Assembly: GCA_015143295.1 (NCBI GenBank)
Contig: CM026574.1
Location: 9,302,938-9,366,937, forward strand
Source: Tetracentron sinense
Lineage: Eukaryota > Streptophyta > Magnoliopsida > Trochodendrales > Trochodendraceae
Reading direction: 5' to 3'
DNA: 64,000 bases
In this document: positions 29,021-41,910 of the stretch, piece after piece
Numbering within the stretch: the first letter of the stretch is position 1
How the letters are laid out: each line of letters opens with the position of its first letter
The notes under the pieces: generated by a model
Told to the model about the DNA's origin: nothing
Database searches by the model: none
Seen by the model: the letters and a program-made list of their open reading frames with translations, nothing else
Translations under genes and position numbers: made by a program

Positions 29021-30804
29021 AATATGAAATAAAGAAGGGAAAGTCGCCATGCAATGCTCCGAAACGATCTTATTGACTTTTCGGCGTGTTTGCAAACAAT
29101 TTCCCTGATTATGCTTAAATGCTTAAATGACATTTTCGGAAAAAAGATTAAAACTTAAAATGACCAATTTAGCCCCTCAATGTGAAATGTCCATTTGACC
29201 CATTCATTCAATTTTTGAAAGAGGGGTTTAAGAGCTTTGTAATCTGAAGCCGTAGAATTGAATATGAAAAATCCTAAAAGGAGGAACTCGAGTACACCAG
29301 TAAAACAGGGCAAGATGAGGATTATGATGAAGGGTTTTGTGTTGAGAACACGGAAGATCAAGATGAGATGCTCGAAGCGGTTGTTATGAAATATATTGAA
29401 AGAATGAATGAGATTAGTGGAAGAACACGAAAGATGAGATTCTCAAAGGCACATTTTATTATTTTTGGGTTTTTCTATTTTAGCTCCAGGTTTGGGATGT
29501 CTTAGGAGGCTGCTTGCTATCACTGCTACTGTTTTAACAGCACCTATTGTGAATGATAGGTATGTTGCCTTACACTCTGTATACTTTAAGAGCTTATGTT
29601 AGTGGGCATGGAAAAATTATGATTGAAACTTTTATTTGTAGCCATAAATGCTAATTCATGTTAGTTGTTTGTGGATTACATTACTTCCTAGAGTAGATAA
29701 ATTTCTTACTTATTTTTTAAAATAACAACACTGGAAGGCAGATTTTTTCATGAGTACTAAGAGTCTATGGACACTATTTAAGTTACCTTTTTATATCTCC
29801 GGAAACTATAACAATGTCGTGGAACATTTAGGTACATCAATCCCTTATGTTATATGGCAGGCGTTGATTTCAGCGCTCCAGGTTTAGACTATCATGTTAG
29901 TGCATCTCTTTGAGCATTCTTCCAGCTAAGAATGCTTTTCTAGCATGCATTTTTGGACTATTGGGCAATGAAAAGATGAAACACCCACCCAGTCTTTGAT
30001 GATGTGTTCAAAAGTTGAGAATTGCAATTCATGACTTGTTCTTTTCCTTGCCTTATATTTCTCAGATACCATATTGATATAGTAGATTTTGTGATTATTG
30101 TATGTGTGTGTGAATTTATTCAGGAATTAATTTTCAGGAGCATTGTTCCAACTAAGCATGTTTTGATTTGATATGATACTCATTCAGTCATTAGTTGTGA
30201 TTAAACATTAAATGGAGTTGCTTTGGCTCCTATTTATTCAAATTTTGACATAATATATTTCTAATATCCATAGGTAAGGCGGCATTCTCCCGTTCTCCAC
30301 GAGTATCCCAGAACCTAACATCCACACGTTGATTATTGAAGAATTTGAAGAGGAAGACTGTTGTAGCAGGACGCATCAATGGAGATGCAACACCATTTTC
30401 CGATATATCCATATAGAGTTGTATGAAGGAAAAAGGAGACTTAAAACTTGTAGTGACACTAATTTAAAATAAATTAGGAAGATTCTCATCTGTTGCCCAA
30501 AAACCAAAGTTGGAAGAGAGCTTGAGAGCTCAAGAGAGGAGAGATGCGCGCCTGGGAAGATGAGAATGAGGTTTCTCTCATCCTTTAGGGTTTGCTACTA
30601 AGGATTTATAAAGACCAAGCAAAACTGGACACGTGAGGGAGAGAAAAAAGGTGGAAAAAAAAAAAAGGTTCTCTCTTAGTCAAAGTCTTGGACTTTCCCG
30701 CCTTTTTAGATGTTTGAATTAAGAGATTCCAGAGCTCTGCATCACGGTGATGAAGTTGGCACATCTGTAATTATTAAAATTGGCGGGGGTAATTTTTGCA
30801 ACAA
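29021..30804. other. Intergenic, possible orphan exons, no gene called
   Basis: On the plus strand, 29482-29570 looks like an exon: acceptor TTTCTATTTTAG, an open frame APGLGCLRRLLAITATVLTA, donor GATAG|GTATGT. A second tiny candidate follows TTATATGGCAG at about 29860. On the minus strand, 30412-30230 is an open frame of 60 codons. None was assigned to a family and they do not join into a model, so they may be captured gene fragments. Confidence 0.3.
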
Positions 30805-30820
30805 ATGTAATTACAAGATT

Positions 30821-31046
30821 TCCTTTTTGCTGAAGATTTTTTTAAACACACTAGTCACACACATTAGACCAAGTCTCAACCTAAGCTACAACCACACACA
30901 CCTCTCAAAAAAGAGAGGCATGGTGGGAGTACTTAAGGAGACAACCCTACCATCGGGTAAGCGATGTGGGACTAAAGGGTCTACACACTTAGGTTGAGAC
31001 TTGGTCTATGTGTGTGTTTAACAAAATCTTCACAAAAAAAAAAGAC
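30821..31046 (+). mobile_element. Foldback repeat with A tract and 17-bp direct repeats
   Basis: Flanked by AATGTAATTACAAGATT at 30804-30820 and again at 31047-31063. The insert is largely palindromic (AGACCAAGTCTCAACCTAAG with its complement near 30990-31010) and ends in a run of 10 A. A 17-bp duplication plus an A tail points to LINE-driven retroposition. Confidence 0.6.
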
Positions 31047-31189
31047 AATGTAATTACAAGATTGTCATTGTGATAGTGTAAAAAGGGGAGTTCCACTCAA
31101 CACGGTGAAGCAGAGCTCCTCTTTGTATTTAAACTATTGAATTAAAGTGGTGGAAACATTCCTATTGGTGCATGGTGCATGTGTGAGTG

Positions 31190-31216
31190 AAGAGAGAGAG
31201 AGAGAGAGAGAGAGGG
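31190..31216. repeat. (GA)n microsatellite
   Basis: Short uninterrupted GA run followed by GGGGGGAGG. Confidence 0.9.
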
Positions 31217-32456
31217 GGGAGGCCACTTTGGTCTCATCCCCCTCCGTCACAGTCACAAAAAACTGCATTTAAAAATAAAAAAAGTTTAAGGAAAAAAAAA
31301 ATTCAATCAAAGCACCTATGAAGAGAGTACATACCAGATCTAATCAACCCGAATTTTCCATAATTTCTTCAAAAGTGTCAACAGAATGCCTTTGAGATAA
31401 TTTTGATAAATTCGAACAAAATCACCTTTAATCACTATAAATCACCCGCTTTCAAATGGTGCCGACTTCAGGATTGGGGCACTGTCTGTTCAGTTGCAAC
31501 AGTCGTAGGTTTTACAGATTAGGGTTATGTTTAAGAGAGATAATTTCGATTTGGGTTAAGGGTTTAGAGATGCTTTGATACCTTGTTATATAAGTAATCT
31601 CAAATAGAGAGTATAAAGATTAGGGAAAGAGAGAATAATGATCTTTCCCAAATCTAATGGAATGATATATATGAGAAACTACAGGTAAAACATATTATAT
31701 TACAAATATAAAATATTTCCCAATAGGTAGCATATAGTTGTCAAGGGATATTTTGTAGCAAGTTTTGCAAATCAAATGGATCAGTTGTGTTGATCATAAA
31801 AGCATACTTATCAGCTGTGTTTTTCAAGATAGTTATGGAATCAATCTTCCCTCCATAAATTTATTGAAGAAAATGGTTCGTTATTATCAATTTCTGGTTT
31901 TGTAAAAAGGATTATCCAGTATGTCATCTGAGAAACTACAATTAGTGGACATTATTCTAATTGAAATTCACATGAATGGTATGTTGACATAACAATTTCA
32001 GTTTTAGATAATAAATTCGAATAAATCAAAATCTGTACCATTTAAATTAATATTAGTTTTCTTACTCTACAAAAATAGAAAATGAGAAAAACCAGAAACT
32101 TTGTTTGCAATTAATGAATGCTGCCAGTAACAAAACCCTCTTACCCTTTAATTCAGAAAGACAATCTTCTGATGAGTGGTGAGGATGCTTCACATGTTGT
32201 TACAGTAACAATAAAATTTGAAAAAATTGAGCTACCCCCCACCCAAAAATAATTTTGAAACAAAAAACATTAACCATAGCTACTCCATATGTTCAATTAG
32301 AACATATATACAGTAGATTGGTGCATTTAAGAAGTGATGAAACTCTTTACAATGAATCAATGCAAAAGAATGAGGCTGCTTCTATTCAAATAGGCAAGTA
32401 AAGAAGCTTTACCTTTAAACAATGATATATAACACTAAGAGAGAAGCATCTTTTCG
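31217..32456. other. Intergenic and 3' flank of the PIP5K gene
   Basis: No recognisable coding sequence. The 3'UTR of the minus-strand kinase gene should lie in about 32200-32456. Confidence 0.4.
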
Positions 32457-32736
32457 TCAAGTTTGAACAGGAAAAACTTTCTCCAAGAAATTGATAAAAC
32501 GTTTTGAATACAGCTTGGGTCCAACTGCGGAGATTGACATAGGGTCAAAGAATAGTGACTTGTATGCGTGCTCAATTTTCTTTCTCAGATTGTATTCCTG
32601 TAATATATCGATAATGCCAAGATAAAGAACAACATCATAGACCTCAAAGAGTTCAACCCCCATTGAATGGTCCCCCTCCTGCAGAAGCTTGCGATTAGCC
32701 TGAGCCGGCATGTTTACTCCTAGTTGCACACGCAAC
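32457..32736 (-). CDS. PIP5K: PIP5K exon f (last; activation loop and C-terminus)
   Basis: Follows the acceptor CTTCTGCAG and ends at TGA (32457-32459). It encodes LGVNMPAQAN, the YDVVLYLGIIDILQEYN segment whose IID is the kinase metal-binding motif, then KKIEHAYKSL and SISAVGPKLYSKRFINFLEK, and ends in VFPVQT. The KK and Glu of KKIEH are the activation-loop residues tied to membrane binding and PI4P preference in type I kinases. The enzyme would phosphorylate PI4P to PI(4,5)P2 at membranes. Length and ending match plant PIP5Ks. Confidence 0.92.
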
Positions 32737-33368
32737 CTGCAGAAGCAGTAAGCAGTTAAAGGCACATTAGCTAGTTTGTCATTAGTTAAACAAATGTTTC
32801 ACGAGTCTTCACTTCAAGGTTCACTTTAAAATTTCCATACCAAGGGGGTCGCACCACATACAATAATCCAATCAGAGTCTGGTCACCAATAACTAGGACA
32901 TTCAGAGTTTTAAGTAGGTTTTACTTATCCACGTACAGATCATATTAAAATCCTGAGAGTAAAGCTATAGGGTTGGAACTCCAACAAAATTAGGCACCAA
33001 GAGCAAGTTGGCAGACCAAAATCAGGTAAGAGTAAGAGAATACCTTCTGAAATTGAACCTAGCTAGTTTTTGAGACAAGTTATTGTATCGCAGTGTTGTT
33101 CTCCAATGCTAATATAAGTCCACTGAGATATTAAACATGACAACATCAAGAAGAATTGACTAAGGACGTGCTATGCTTCTTTTGACTGGTTATTTTGGTT
33201 GATCATGAGATAATTATGGTTGTCCATTAGAGTTCAACAGAAGCTGAAAATATCCTTATAGATCTTAGGGATAAAAGTTTTACTACGCTGAAACAATTCA
33301 GTAGTAAAAGATCATGTTTAGAAAATTCATATTTCTAAAATGTAAAATGAAAAATGAATAGCAACTAC

Positions 33369-33537
33369 CTTCCGGTCCCAGGAAGAAGAAGATCAACTTC
33401 CTCGTCTCCTGCAGCTGATGCTCTAAATGTACTTCCTCTAATGTGAGGACCTGGCACAGTGCTGACAGAGCCTGGCTCATGGGTAACCAAGGACAGACCC
33501 TTTGGAGGAATCATGAGCTCCCCATGTGAAGATGCAT
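33369..33537 (-). CDS. PIP5K: PIP5K exon e
   Basis: 169 bases between acceptor CCCACTAG and donor CCGGAAG|GTAGTT. It encodes the insert region with PPKGLSLVTHEPGSVST, GPHIRGSTFRASAAGDEEV and DLLLPGTGR, characteristic of plant PIP5Ks. It takes two bases of its first codon from its own start and one from exon d, 13.5 kb away, and the phase fits exactly. Confidence 0.92.
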
Positions 33538-33607
33538 CTAGTGGGTCCAGAAAGTAAGTCAAAAAAGGTAATCGGCAAAGTAATGAACTAATCATAAACA
33601 AGGCAAT

Positions 33608-34407
33608 CTGTAAATGCACACTATTCAATAATTGAATTTCAAAAATAAAATAAAATAAATACTGAAGTGAGAGTCTTGCAAAAAATTGAAGTCAGTTACG
33701 TCTCATTACAATCAATAAAAATGGATATATTGTATATATTTGAATACTTCTTGCAGTGCTCTAAATCTAGTCTTCAATCTAATGTTGTTGAAATGGGATT
33801 TTGTGAGACTAAACTAATTGAGTAAGTACATAAATATCCTTAGAATGATAAGGAGTTATCCTAGCATCTTATACCATCATTTGACCCATACACATTACAT
33901 GCTTTTTTTTCATATATTTTTTTGCTTACGTATTTCATATTTAGAAGTAACATACTGTGCTAAATATAAGTAACAAAGTGATTATATGTATACGGATTAT
34001 GGAAGAGAGTTTTGCTTTTAGCCAACGAGTCCACTAATTCATTAGCATGAGAGAAAATATAAGATTCCACCAGTCAGCAAGCTCCTTCATAAGATCATCG
34101 CTCACTATACCCCCCAATAGTGTTACAAATCTCGTTCTCGGGTTTTTACCGGCTGAAGTTTTTCTCAGGAAATTTTCTGGTATTTCTCGCCTAAATCCCG
34201 GCAATGATTAAAAAAACATATTAAAAATATCACCAAGTTATAAATATATAAAACCAACAACATTGTGTATTTTTCACGATATTTTTAGAATATCAGCTAA
34301 ATCTTGCGATATTTATGGGATAAAAAAGAAAATTATATTTCTCGCGAGATTTTTAAAATGTCGCAATAAAAACAGAGTTTTATAGGCTTTGTCTTTATGT
34401 TATCTCT
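33608..34407. other. AT-rich intronic sequence with a degenerate repeat
   Basis: No gene. Around 34125-34385 there is a GTGTTACAAATCTCG...CGCGAGATTTTTAAAATGTCGC region with weak inverted symmetry that may be an old MITE. Confidence 0.3.
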
Positions 34408-34701
34408 TATAATGACAAAGTTGGGGATTGGGGAATAATTCGGCAGAGGTCAAGTTCAGAAAAATTCGGGAAAATTTAGGAACAAATAAAAAATAAATAT
34501 AAAAATATACCGAACAATTTGATTAAAAAATATACAAAATAAGTAGTTTTTTTGCCAAGTTTAAAAAAATAATTCGAAAAATTCGGGAATAATTCAAAAA
34601 AGTCGCGAATAATTTGGAAAATCCCTGAATAATTCGGCAAAGCAAAAATGCGTGAATAATTCGCGAATTTTTGAAAAAAACGGAGTTTTTTTGTTACAGA
34701 G
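34408..34701. mobile_element. Old hAT-type MITE (AATAATTCGG family)
   Basis: Left end ATAATGACAAAGTTGGGG...GGAATAATTCGGCAGAGGTC closely resembles the complement of 45130-45228 at the end of the hAT relic. The right end is GGAGTTTTTTTGTTACAGAG. Repeated AATAATTCG words lie between. No clear 8-bp target duplication. Confidence 0.5.
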
Positions 34702-34888
34702 CTATTAGTAGCTCTTATATACTAATAGTAGACCATTGGTGGAATATATATAATAAAGTGTGAGAGAGATCATTAATCTCTCTCACTATTTTTCCCTATA
34801 CCTAATCTTCTTCTTCCTCTCTTTCAAAACCAAAACTCTTAAACCCTTTCTACTTTCTATCCCTAATAACCTTACAAATTAAACCAAC

Positions 34889-34902
34889 TTAGTATCAAAG
34901 TC
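34889..34902 (+). promoter_or_regulatory. Degenerate Copia primer binding site
   Basis: TTAGTATCAAAGTC resembles the initiator-tRNA-Met PBS TGGTATCAGAGC, following a pyrimidine-rich LTR-like leader (34790-34888). It marks the start of Copia relic A. Confidence 0.5.
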
Positions 34903-35559
34903 AAAGGGAAGACCCAAGGAGTACAACTCAGCAAGACAAACTCAGAGTGCTGATGTCAGCATGATGTCATGCAGCTATACGGTCAATTTTTTTTTATTGT
35001 TCGATGTGATAGATCGTAATTTTTTGAGAATTGTGTTTATTTTTTGAGCTCCGGAGATGTAATTTTTTTGAGTTTTTGTCAAAAATTAGAAAACAAAAAC
35101 CAGATTTGGTTTTTTGGATTGTGTGATTGATTTTTGAGTTTTTTAGGGACTCAAAACTGTTGTGTATGATCCATACGATAAATATTGATGGATTGAAACA
35201 AGTTTTGTGAAGATGGGAGAAATATTGAATGCCCTGCGAATGTTCACCCCCATAATTGCCGTTTTTTTTTATTGTTGGGGCCTTTTTTTTGTTACTTGGA
35301 AATTGATATATGACTAGTGGGGGCTATTCTATGGATTTCTATTATCCCGAACACTGTTAGGTTGTTGTAGGGTTGCTGTTTTTTTTTTTTTACTATTCTA
35401 CCTATTATGGAGGTACTTTTGAGTGTTTTTTAGATTGTGGAACCCTAGCTTATTGCTGTTTTTTGAAGATTAATACTTTCTTTGGGTTGATTTGTGTAAA
35501 ACAGCCTTGTGACATTCTTGATGGATGAATCTGAGGTTAGCCGGTTCATAGTGTCTCTG

Positions 35560-37950
35560 TACAGGGTGGAGGGAGTATTGGGGTTAATGCTAGTGATGCA
35601 CCAAACCTCCAGATTACTATAATGAAGTTAGATGAGACAATATTTCTTACTTGGTTTCAATCTGCGATGTTGTTTATTAAAGGCAAGAGGCAGATGAAAT
35701 ACTTAAAAGGTACTATCTCCACTCCCAAGTCTACAGATCCAGCCTATGGCAAGTAGGAAACTGAGATTGCAATTGTAATGTCATGACTTCTCCACTCTAT
35801 ACAGCCAGACATCATTAGTGTCTACTTGTTCTTTCCTCCCGTAAAAGCTATATGGGATGCCGTGAAATAAACCTATTCTGAGATAGGGGGTACAACTCGT
35901 GTTTATTAGTTGCGTCATAGTATCTCACAACTTAAGCAGGGGGAAATATTTATTCTTAGCTATTACTCTACTCTTCACCATCTCTGGGAAGAGCTAGATC
36001 ACTATCAGACCTTCCAGGCTAAATGCCCTGAGGATGCAGTTGCTTATATAAAATTGGTTGAACGGGCTGAATATGGACTATGAATAAGTCAGGGTTCAAA
36101 TACTTGACAAAGACCCGGTCTTACCCCCTAATGAGGTCTATGCATACTTACATCGTGAGGAGCGTGGTTGGAGTGCTATGCTCCCTCCTCTCATTATTGA
36201 TAGATTTACACTAGCCTCCTCATTCCAGCGGGGAGGCAGGAGTCAGGAGTCGGGAGTCAGGAGTGATGGTCGTTTTGGATCTTCTGGATCTTCTACTGAT
36301 GAACGGGACAAACTTAAATGTGACCATTGTGGACGCACACATCATATAAAAGACATTTGTTGAGATCTACATGGTCGTCCACCCCCACGGGATCCCAGTG
36401 GTGGACGAGAAGACAGGGAAAGAAGACCTGGAGGAGGTTCGAGTGCACACTCTATTACATTCAAAACCCTAGTATCTAATTATGTACCTCCATTTGATAG
36501 CTCTCACCTGCCCCAAGATGAAATCGATGTCTTCTGCCGTTTTATATCCCAGTTGGCGACACCAAGTATCGCCAGTGCCGCCTCAGTCCCTTACTCAGGT
36601 ACCTCAACCTCGGCTCTCAGTGCATCTGTTTTTGATCATAGTCACTCCTAGATCATAGATTTAGGAGTATATGGTCATATGACTGACGTCTTCTCTTCTC
36701 ATTCCTATTTTTTCCTTTGGCAGTGATTATAAACAAAGGGAGTGTGAACCTATGGTCAAAGAATTGCAGGTATACAAGAGAAGGTAGAAAGAACCTCATA
36801 AGCCCCACTAAGAGACCTCTTCTGATCCAGGTAATATTGTTGTCCATTCTATTCCTAACATTGTTGAGTCTAAAATTCATATTGCCCTTAGGAGAGGCAC
36901 TAGAACATGTACTCAGCATCCTATCTCTAATGTTGTATCTTACCATGTCTTGTCTTCTTTGTATCACTTGTTTGCCTTGCTTTTTCTTCTGTGTCTGTCC
37001 CTCGCAGTTTAGCAGATGTACTGTCTCAACCAGAATGGAAGCAGGATATGGAAGAAGAGATGTGTGCACTCGAAAAAAAAGTACCTGGAATATAGTAAAC
37101 CTATGAAGAGGGGGTCAGTTGAATGTAGGTGGGTGTTTACAGTAAAACACTGCTCGGATGACGCAGTTGAGAGATATAAAGCTCACTTGGTTGCAAAGGG
37201 GTATACTTGGACGTACGACATAGGCTATCAAGAGACATTTGCTACAATTGCAAAAATGAACTCATTGAGTAATTTCTCTTGCAATCAATCAGAATTGGCC
37301 TTTGTTTCAACTTTGATGCGAAGAATGCATTTCTTCACGGTGATTTAGAGGAAGATGTATATATGGTACCACCTCCTGAGTTCAAATGCCCCTCAAATAA
37401 AGGGAAGGTGTGTTAGCTATAGAAGACTTTGTATGGACTGAAGCAGTCCCTCAGAGCATGGTTTGAGTGTTTTCGCAATGTTATGATGAAGAATGGTTCT
37501 AGACAAAGTCAAGCAGACCACATATTGTTTCTCAAGCAGTCGTGCCAGAAAGTGACTATCTTGATTGTTTATGTGGATGACTTTGTTGTAACAGGTGATG
37601 ATTTGAATGAGATAGAATCTCTGAAGGGCAAGTTGACAAAGGAATTTGAGATCAAAGATGTCTTCTAACGTATTTCTTTGGAATTGAAGTCACCAGATCT
37701 AAGAAGGGCATATTTGTCTCTCAGCGCAAGTATGTACTTGAACTACAGGAGGAGACATGCATGATGGGTTGTAAGCAATATGATACACCCTAATCATAAA
37801 CTTAGACAGGCATTGCTTATGTTGTCAGTGTAGTCAGTCAATTCATGCATTCACCAACTACTGGCCACCTGGAGGTAATGAATCGGATCCTCCACTACTT
37901 AAAGTCATCTCCTGGGAAGAGTTGGTTGTACACTTGTAATGAGAACTTAA
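35560..37950 (+). pseudogene. Copia retrotransposon relic A (gag, protease motif, RT)
   Basis: Multiple frames and stops. Recognisable in order: a Copia Gag stretch (35580-36060, KLDETIFLTWFQSAMLFI); a CCHC knuckle CDHCGRTHHIKDIC (36318-36360) just before a stop; the protease region IIDLGVYGHMTD (36650-36690), with the active-site Ser replaced by Leu; then RT from about 37010 (WVFTVKH...HLVAKGYTWTYDIGY), MYGLKQSLRAWF at 37429 and YVDDFVVTGDDL at about 37570. Integrase is missing between protease and RT, so an internal deletion has occurred. It is dead, lies inside the PIP5K intron, and is antisense to that gene. Confidence 0.85.
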
Positions 37951-39837
37951 GGGTTGAGCACAACCATTCGTCGTGTTTTTAGATTCGGAATCACATGCTT
38001 AACTGTGTTTCAAGGGCACCTCTATTTTAATCAGGTTGGTGTGCGGCGTGTGCCATATTCAACCTTTCAATCAAAGTATAAATCAAGCGCCTATGACAAC
38101 CAGGTAGACACAACCATTTCAAATTTTGCACGGGAATTCATGGTATGACCTGCCTAGATCCTAAACCTGGTATAGGGGGCCTGTTGGCCTGGTGAACCAT
38201 GCCAAGCCCAACCCTTTATGCAACAGATCTTATAACCAGGCCCATGGCAGAGGCAGCCCACGAGCTGGTGGGGACCTTCCAAGGCAAGCCAAAAAGCCAA
38301 ACCTAGAGGCCATTAGGTCAACCAGGCACGCACGAGCCCCTAGATATGAATTATATTAGAATCAACCATTTCTGCTATCCATTAGATGTTCATTACTAAT
38401 TGTTTCTTGTAGGGGCCCTTGTAGGGGACTAGGAGGGCATGGATTAGAGACTATATAGTAGGGACATGGACATGGCCATGGAAATTTAGTGGTCCTTTGT
38501 GCAACGTTATTGACTACAAGTCTACAACACAATGAGAATAGGAATAGCATTTTCTGACATGATTCATTAACTAGCCCAAACCCGCCCAAATTTTCACGAG
38601 TTAGGGCTCATAATGAGGACCTGAGGGACAGGTTTGGTTGGGATTTCTCGGTCCAATAATCCAATTATTATAATATATATTTTTATTTTCAATTGGTTAG
38701 ATGGGTGGATAGGGTTGTGAAATTACTCTTGATATGATCTCACAACACCTAGAGGGGTTGAATAGGTCTCGTAGGGTCTGTCTATCCAATTTTAAAATTG
38801 AAAATTATATCAAGACAATCACAAAGAACATATACATGTTACGTCAAAAACCCTCACGGGAAAAACCATGGAACATTGTCCAGCAAATAGATAATCACTA
38901 ACAGATAAAAAAAAGTAAAAACTTGAACCTTACCCAAACAGGACTCGACAACTCGATCCACAGTACAGATTCTGCAACACTTGCATGACCACAATTCTCA
39001 CATATCTCAACTCTCTCGAATATATCAATTTTCCTTCAAATTCGTTTTGGGGAGCAATTGATATTTGTAGACAACTACAAAAATCAGAGTTTTAGCAGTT
39101 CTAAAAACTGTCTTTGTGGTACTTGTTCGATCCAGCATGTCTTGCTCGAGCGAGTTGGTTACTGTCATTACCGACACAACCCAAGAGAATCTCACTCGAG
39201 CCAGCTTAAAGTCGCTAAAGTGACTTAGCTATTGGAGTCGCACCATTCTCAGACATCTCAGTAGTTCGAAACCCGAGACCAATTCACTCAAGCCAACATA
39301 CCTGGCTCGCTCAAGCCAACATGTCCGCAAAGCTGTTTTGATGTCTGAATTCCCATAATCAAGCCAAGTTACTAGTCACCTATGTGAAACAAGTTATCTA
39401 AGCCAAATGACCTAAGGTATGGACTAGGTAATTTACCATCCTAAACGGTGAGAGCGAAGCTTCAGTAATCTCCATCTTCAGTAGTAGCTTCATCCTCACA
39501 GATTCTAATGAACACGAATGGACGGACTCAAGAATACGACTAGATGAGTTTTATCAATGGGATTAAGCCAATTACAAATTTGGACTTTATAGGTTGAGGG
39601 TGCCTTATTGAGTTGGGTTCAGGTTTGTCTTTTTCCAACAATTTTATAAATTGATTGTTTTTGGGTCAAGAGTGTATTTAATTGCTCATCACTTGACGAC
39701 TCGAAACACAAAGCAACAGAATCCATTGCCACCCCTAAGGAAGAACATATAATGGAAGAAACTAGCATGGAAAGAATTGAATGATAAGTATTGGAAATTG
39801 AAGAAGCTAACTTCCAATTGTTTCCACCCAAACCCCT
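37951..39837. other. Repeat-derived intronic DNA between the two Copia relics
   Basis: 38160-38640 has GGCCTGGTGAACCATGCC-type words typical of MITE or LTR debris. Near 38740 the phrase CTCACAACACCTAGAGGGG resembles a widespread plant retrotransposon leader. 39120-39330 repeats CTCGAGC/AGCCAACAT words. No gene is seen. Confidence 0.35.
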
Positions 39838-41540
39838 TGTCTGTTCTTCATGTTCCAAATTTATCGACAAATTTGTTATCCATTAGTAATATTACTAAAA
39901 ATCTTAACTATTGTGTAACATTTTTTACTACCCACTGTGTCATCTAGGACTTGACAATGAGGGAAACGATTGGGAATAGTCGTGAAGCAGACGGTCTCTA
40001 TCTCTTGGATGTTGCTAGTTTTCCTTCAGCATTACAGTGTAGTAGTAGTCTAGTAGGAGTAATAAAGATGTTCAAATCAGACGTGGCACAGTCATTTAGG
40101 TCGTTTATCCTTTCAGTCATTGAAGTTAGTTTTTCCTAACTTGTTTGAGTTTGCCTCTGATATTTGTCTATAATGTGAAGTTTGTGAGTTGTTCAAGCAT
40201 CGTAGAACTTTTTTTTTCCAAAGTATGAATAAAAGTTCATTTGCATTCTAACTTGTTCATTCTAATGTATGGGGACCTACTCCTACAATGTCTATGCATA
40301 AATATCGTTATTTTATTACTTTTGTAGATGACTTCTCTTGTTGTACTTGGCTCTACTTGATGATGACCCATGATGTAGTCTCAGTTTGAGAAGCAGTTAA
40401 AGGTCTTCTGATCTGACAATGCAAGAGAAACTTTGAATGTGAACTGCTTGAAAAATTATGGTATTATACATCAGAGTACATTTCTATACACTCCTCAGCA
40501 AAATGGGGCTGCGGAGAGAAATATCTAGCACCTTATGGAAGTTGCTTGAGCCTATTCATAGGAATGAAAATACCAAAGAATTTTTGGGTCAAATCAATTC
40601 TTACAGCGGCCTTCCTTATCAATCTTATGCTGTCTCGGATACTGAAGTTGAATTCTCTAGTCCTCCTTCATTGTTCCTCCTCGATTCTTCGGGTGTGTTT
40701 GCTTTATCCCCGTCTTAAGTCCAAATAAGAATAAATGGAAATCCATTCAAGGTGTTCTCTTAGGGTCTTCTTACACTCAAAAAGGATACAAGTATTTTGA
40801 TTCAGGGTCACGAAAATAGTTTGTTACCATGAATGTCACTTTCATTGAGTCTGAACCTTTCTTTCTTCGTCTTCCTACCACTCTTCAGGAGGAGCATAGT
40901 GAGTGGAAGTGAAGCAACATTCTTCTTTAGTTCCTCTTCCTCATCTTGTCTTTGATGTTCGTTCTCATTGCATTATTTTGGGACAACATTTAGCTCTTAC
41001 TACGGCTATAGTTCCACATGAAAAGGAATTGCTAGTTTACACCATACACAAGAAGGGAGAAGGGACCACTTTGTTAAGTCTAGCTACCAAATCGGATTCC
41101 TCATAACTAGACTTGATTTAGGTAATCCTAACTACTCATTAGTATCTATTTCTATTAATGATGATAATGCTCCTATTGCCTTATGCAAAGGGAAGCGTTT
41201 ATGTATTGTGCATCTTATTTCGAATTATGTCTCCTATACAGCTTTGTCTCCTTCCTATTCTACTTTCTTGTACTACATTCCTTTTATTTCTTTACCTTTC
41301 AAATTTTAGGACAGCGGTCTCCGATGCTAAATGGTGTAAGGCTATAATGGAAGAGATGAGGGCTTTAATCAAGAATGAAACTTTAGAAACAATTGAGTTA
41401 CTCAAAGGAAATGGGCCCGTTGTTTGCAAGTGAGTGTTCATTGTGAAACACAAAGCCGATGGGTTCATTGAAGGGTATACGGTGAGATTGGTTGCTAAGG
41501 GATAAACACAGACATATGAGATTGATTACAATGATTAACT
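39838..41540 (+). pseudogene. Copia relic B, 5' part (pre-integrase, integrase, start of RT)
   Basis: Begins LSVLHVPNLSTNLLSISN, then the GAG-pre-integrase region ETIGNSREADGLYLLDV (39964-40015). The integrase core follows with TPQQNGAAERNI near 40490-40520, and the RT start CKAIMEEMRALIKNE (41337-41380) and RLVAKG near 41490. Numerous stops and frameshifts. It breaks off near 41540 and resumes at about 45330, so the hAT relic lies inside it. Confidence 0.8.
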
Positions 41541-41599
41541 CTAAGAAGAAGAAGAAGAAGAGTCTCGTGGCTCACCCGGCTCACGCCTCTCTGCATCGC

Positions 41600-41910
41600 C
41601 TGTGTGCTTCCTCCCTCAAGGCTCAAGGTCAATCTCGGTTCCACCTCTCTTCTTCTTCACGCCTCTGTGCTTCCACAGTTCCACCTCTCATCTTTTTCCT
41701 TTTTTTTATTTTCTTTTGTTATTAAAAAAAAAAAACCCTCTTCGGTGATTAGGGTTTAACAGAGAAAAAGAAGAAGGTCACGTGCCTCACTCGGCTCATG
41801 CCTCTCTACATCTCCTGTGTGCTTCCTCCCTCAAGGATCAAGGTCAGTCTCGGTTCCACCTCTCTTCTTCTTCACGCCTCTGTGCTTCCACGGTTCCACC
41901 TCTCTTCTTT
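41600..41910 (+). repeat. Tandem duplication, period about 215 bp
   Basis: The stretch TGTGTGCTTCCTCCCTCAAG through TTCCACCTCTC at 41601-41690 recurs at 41816-41905 with few changes. It lies between the Copia break and the hAT gene and may be hAT leader sequence. Confidence 0.7.
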
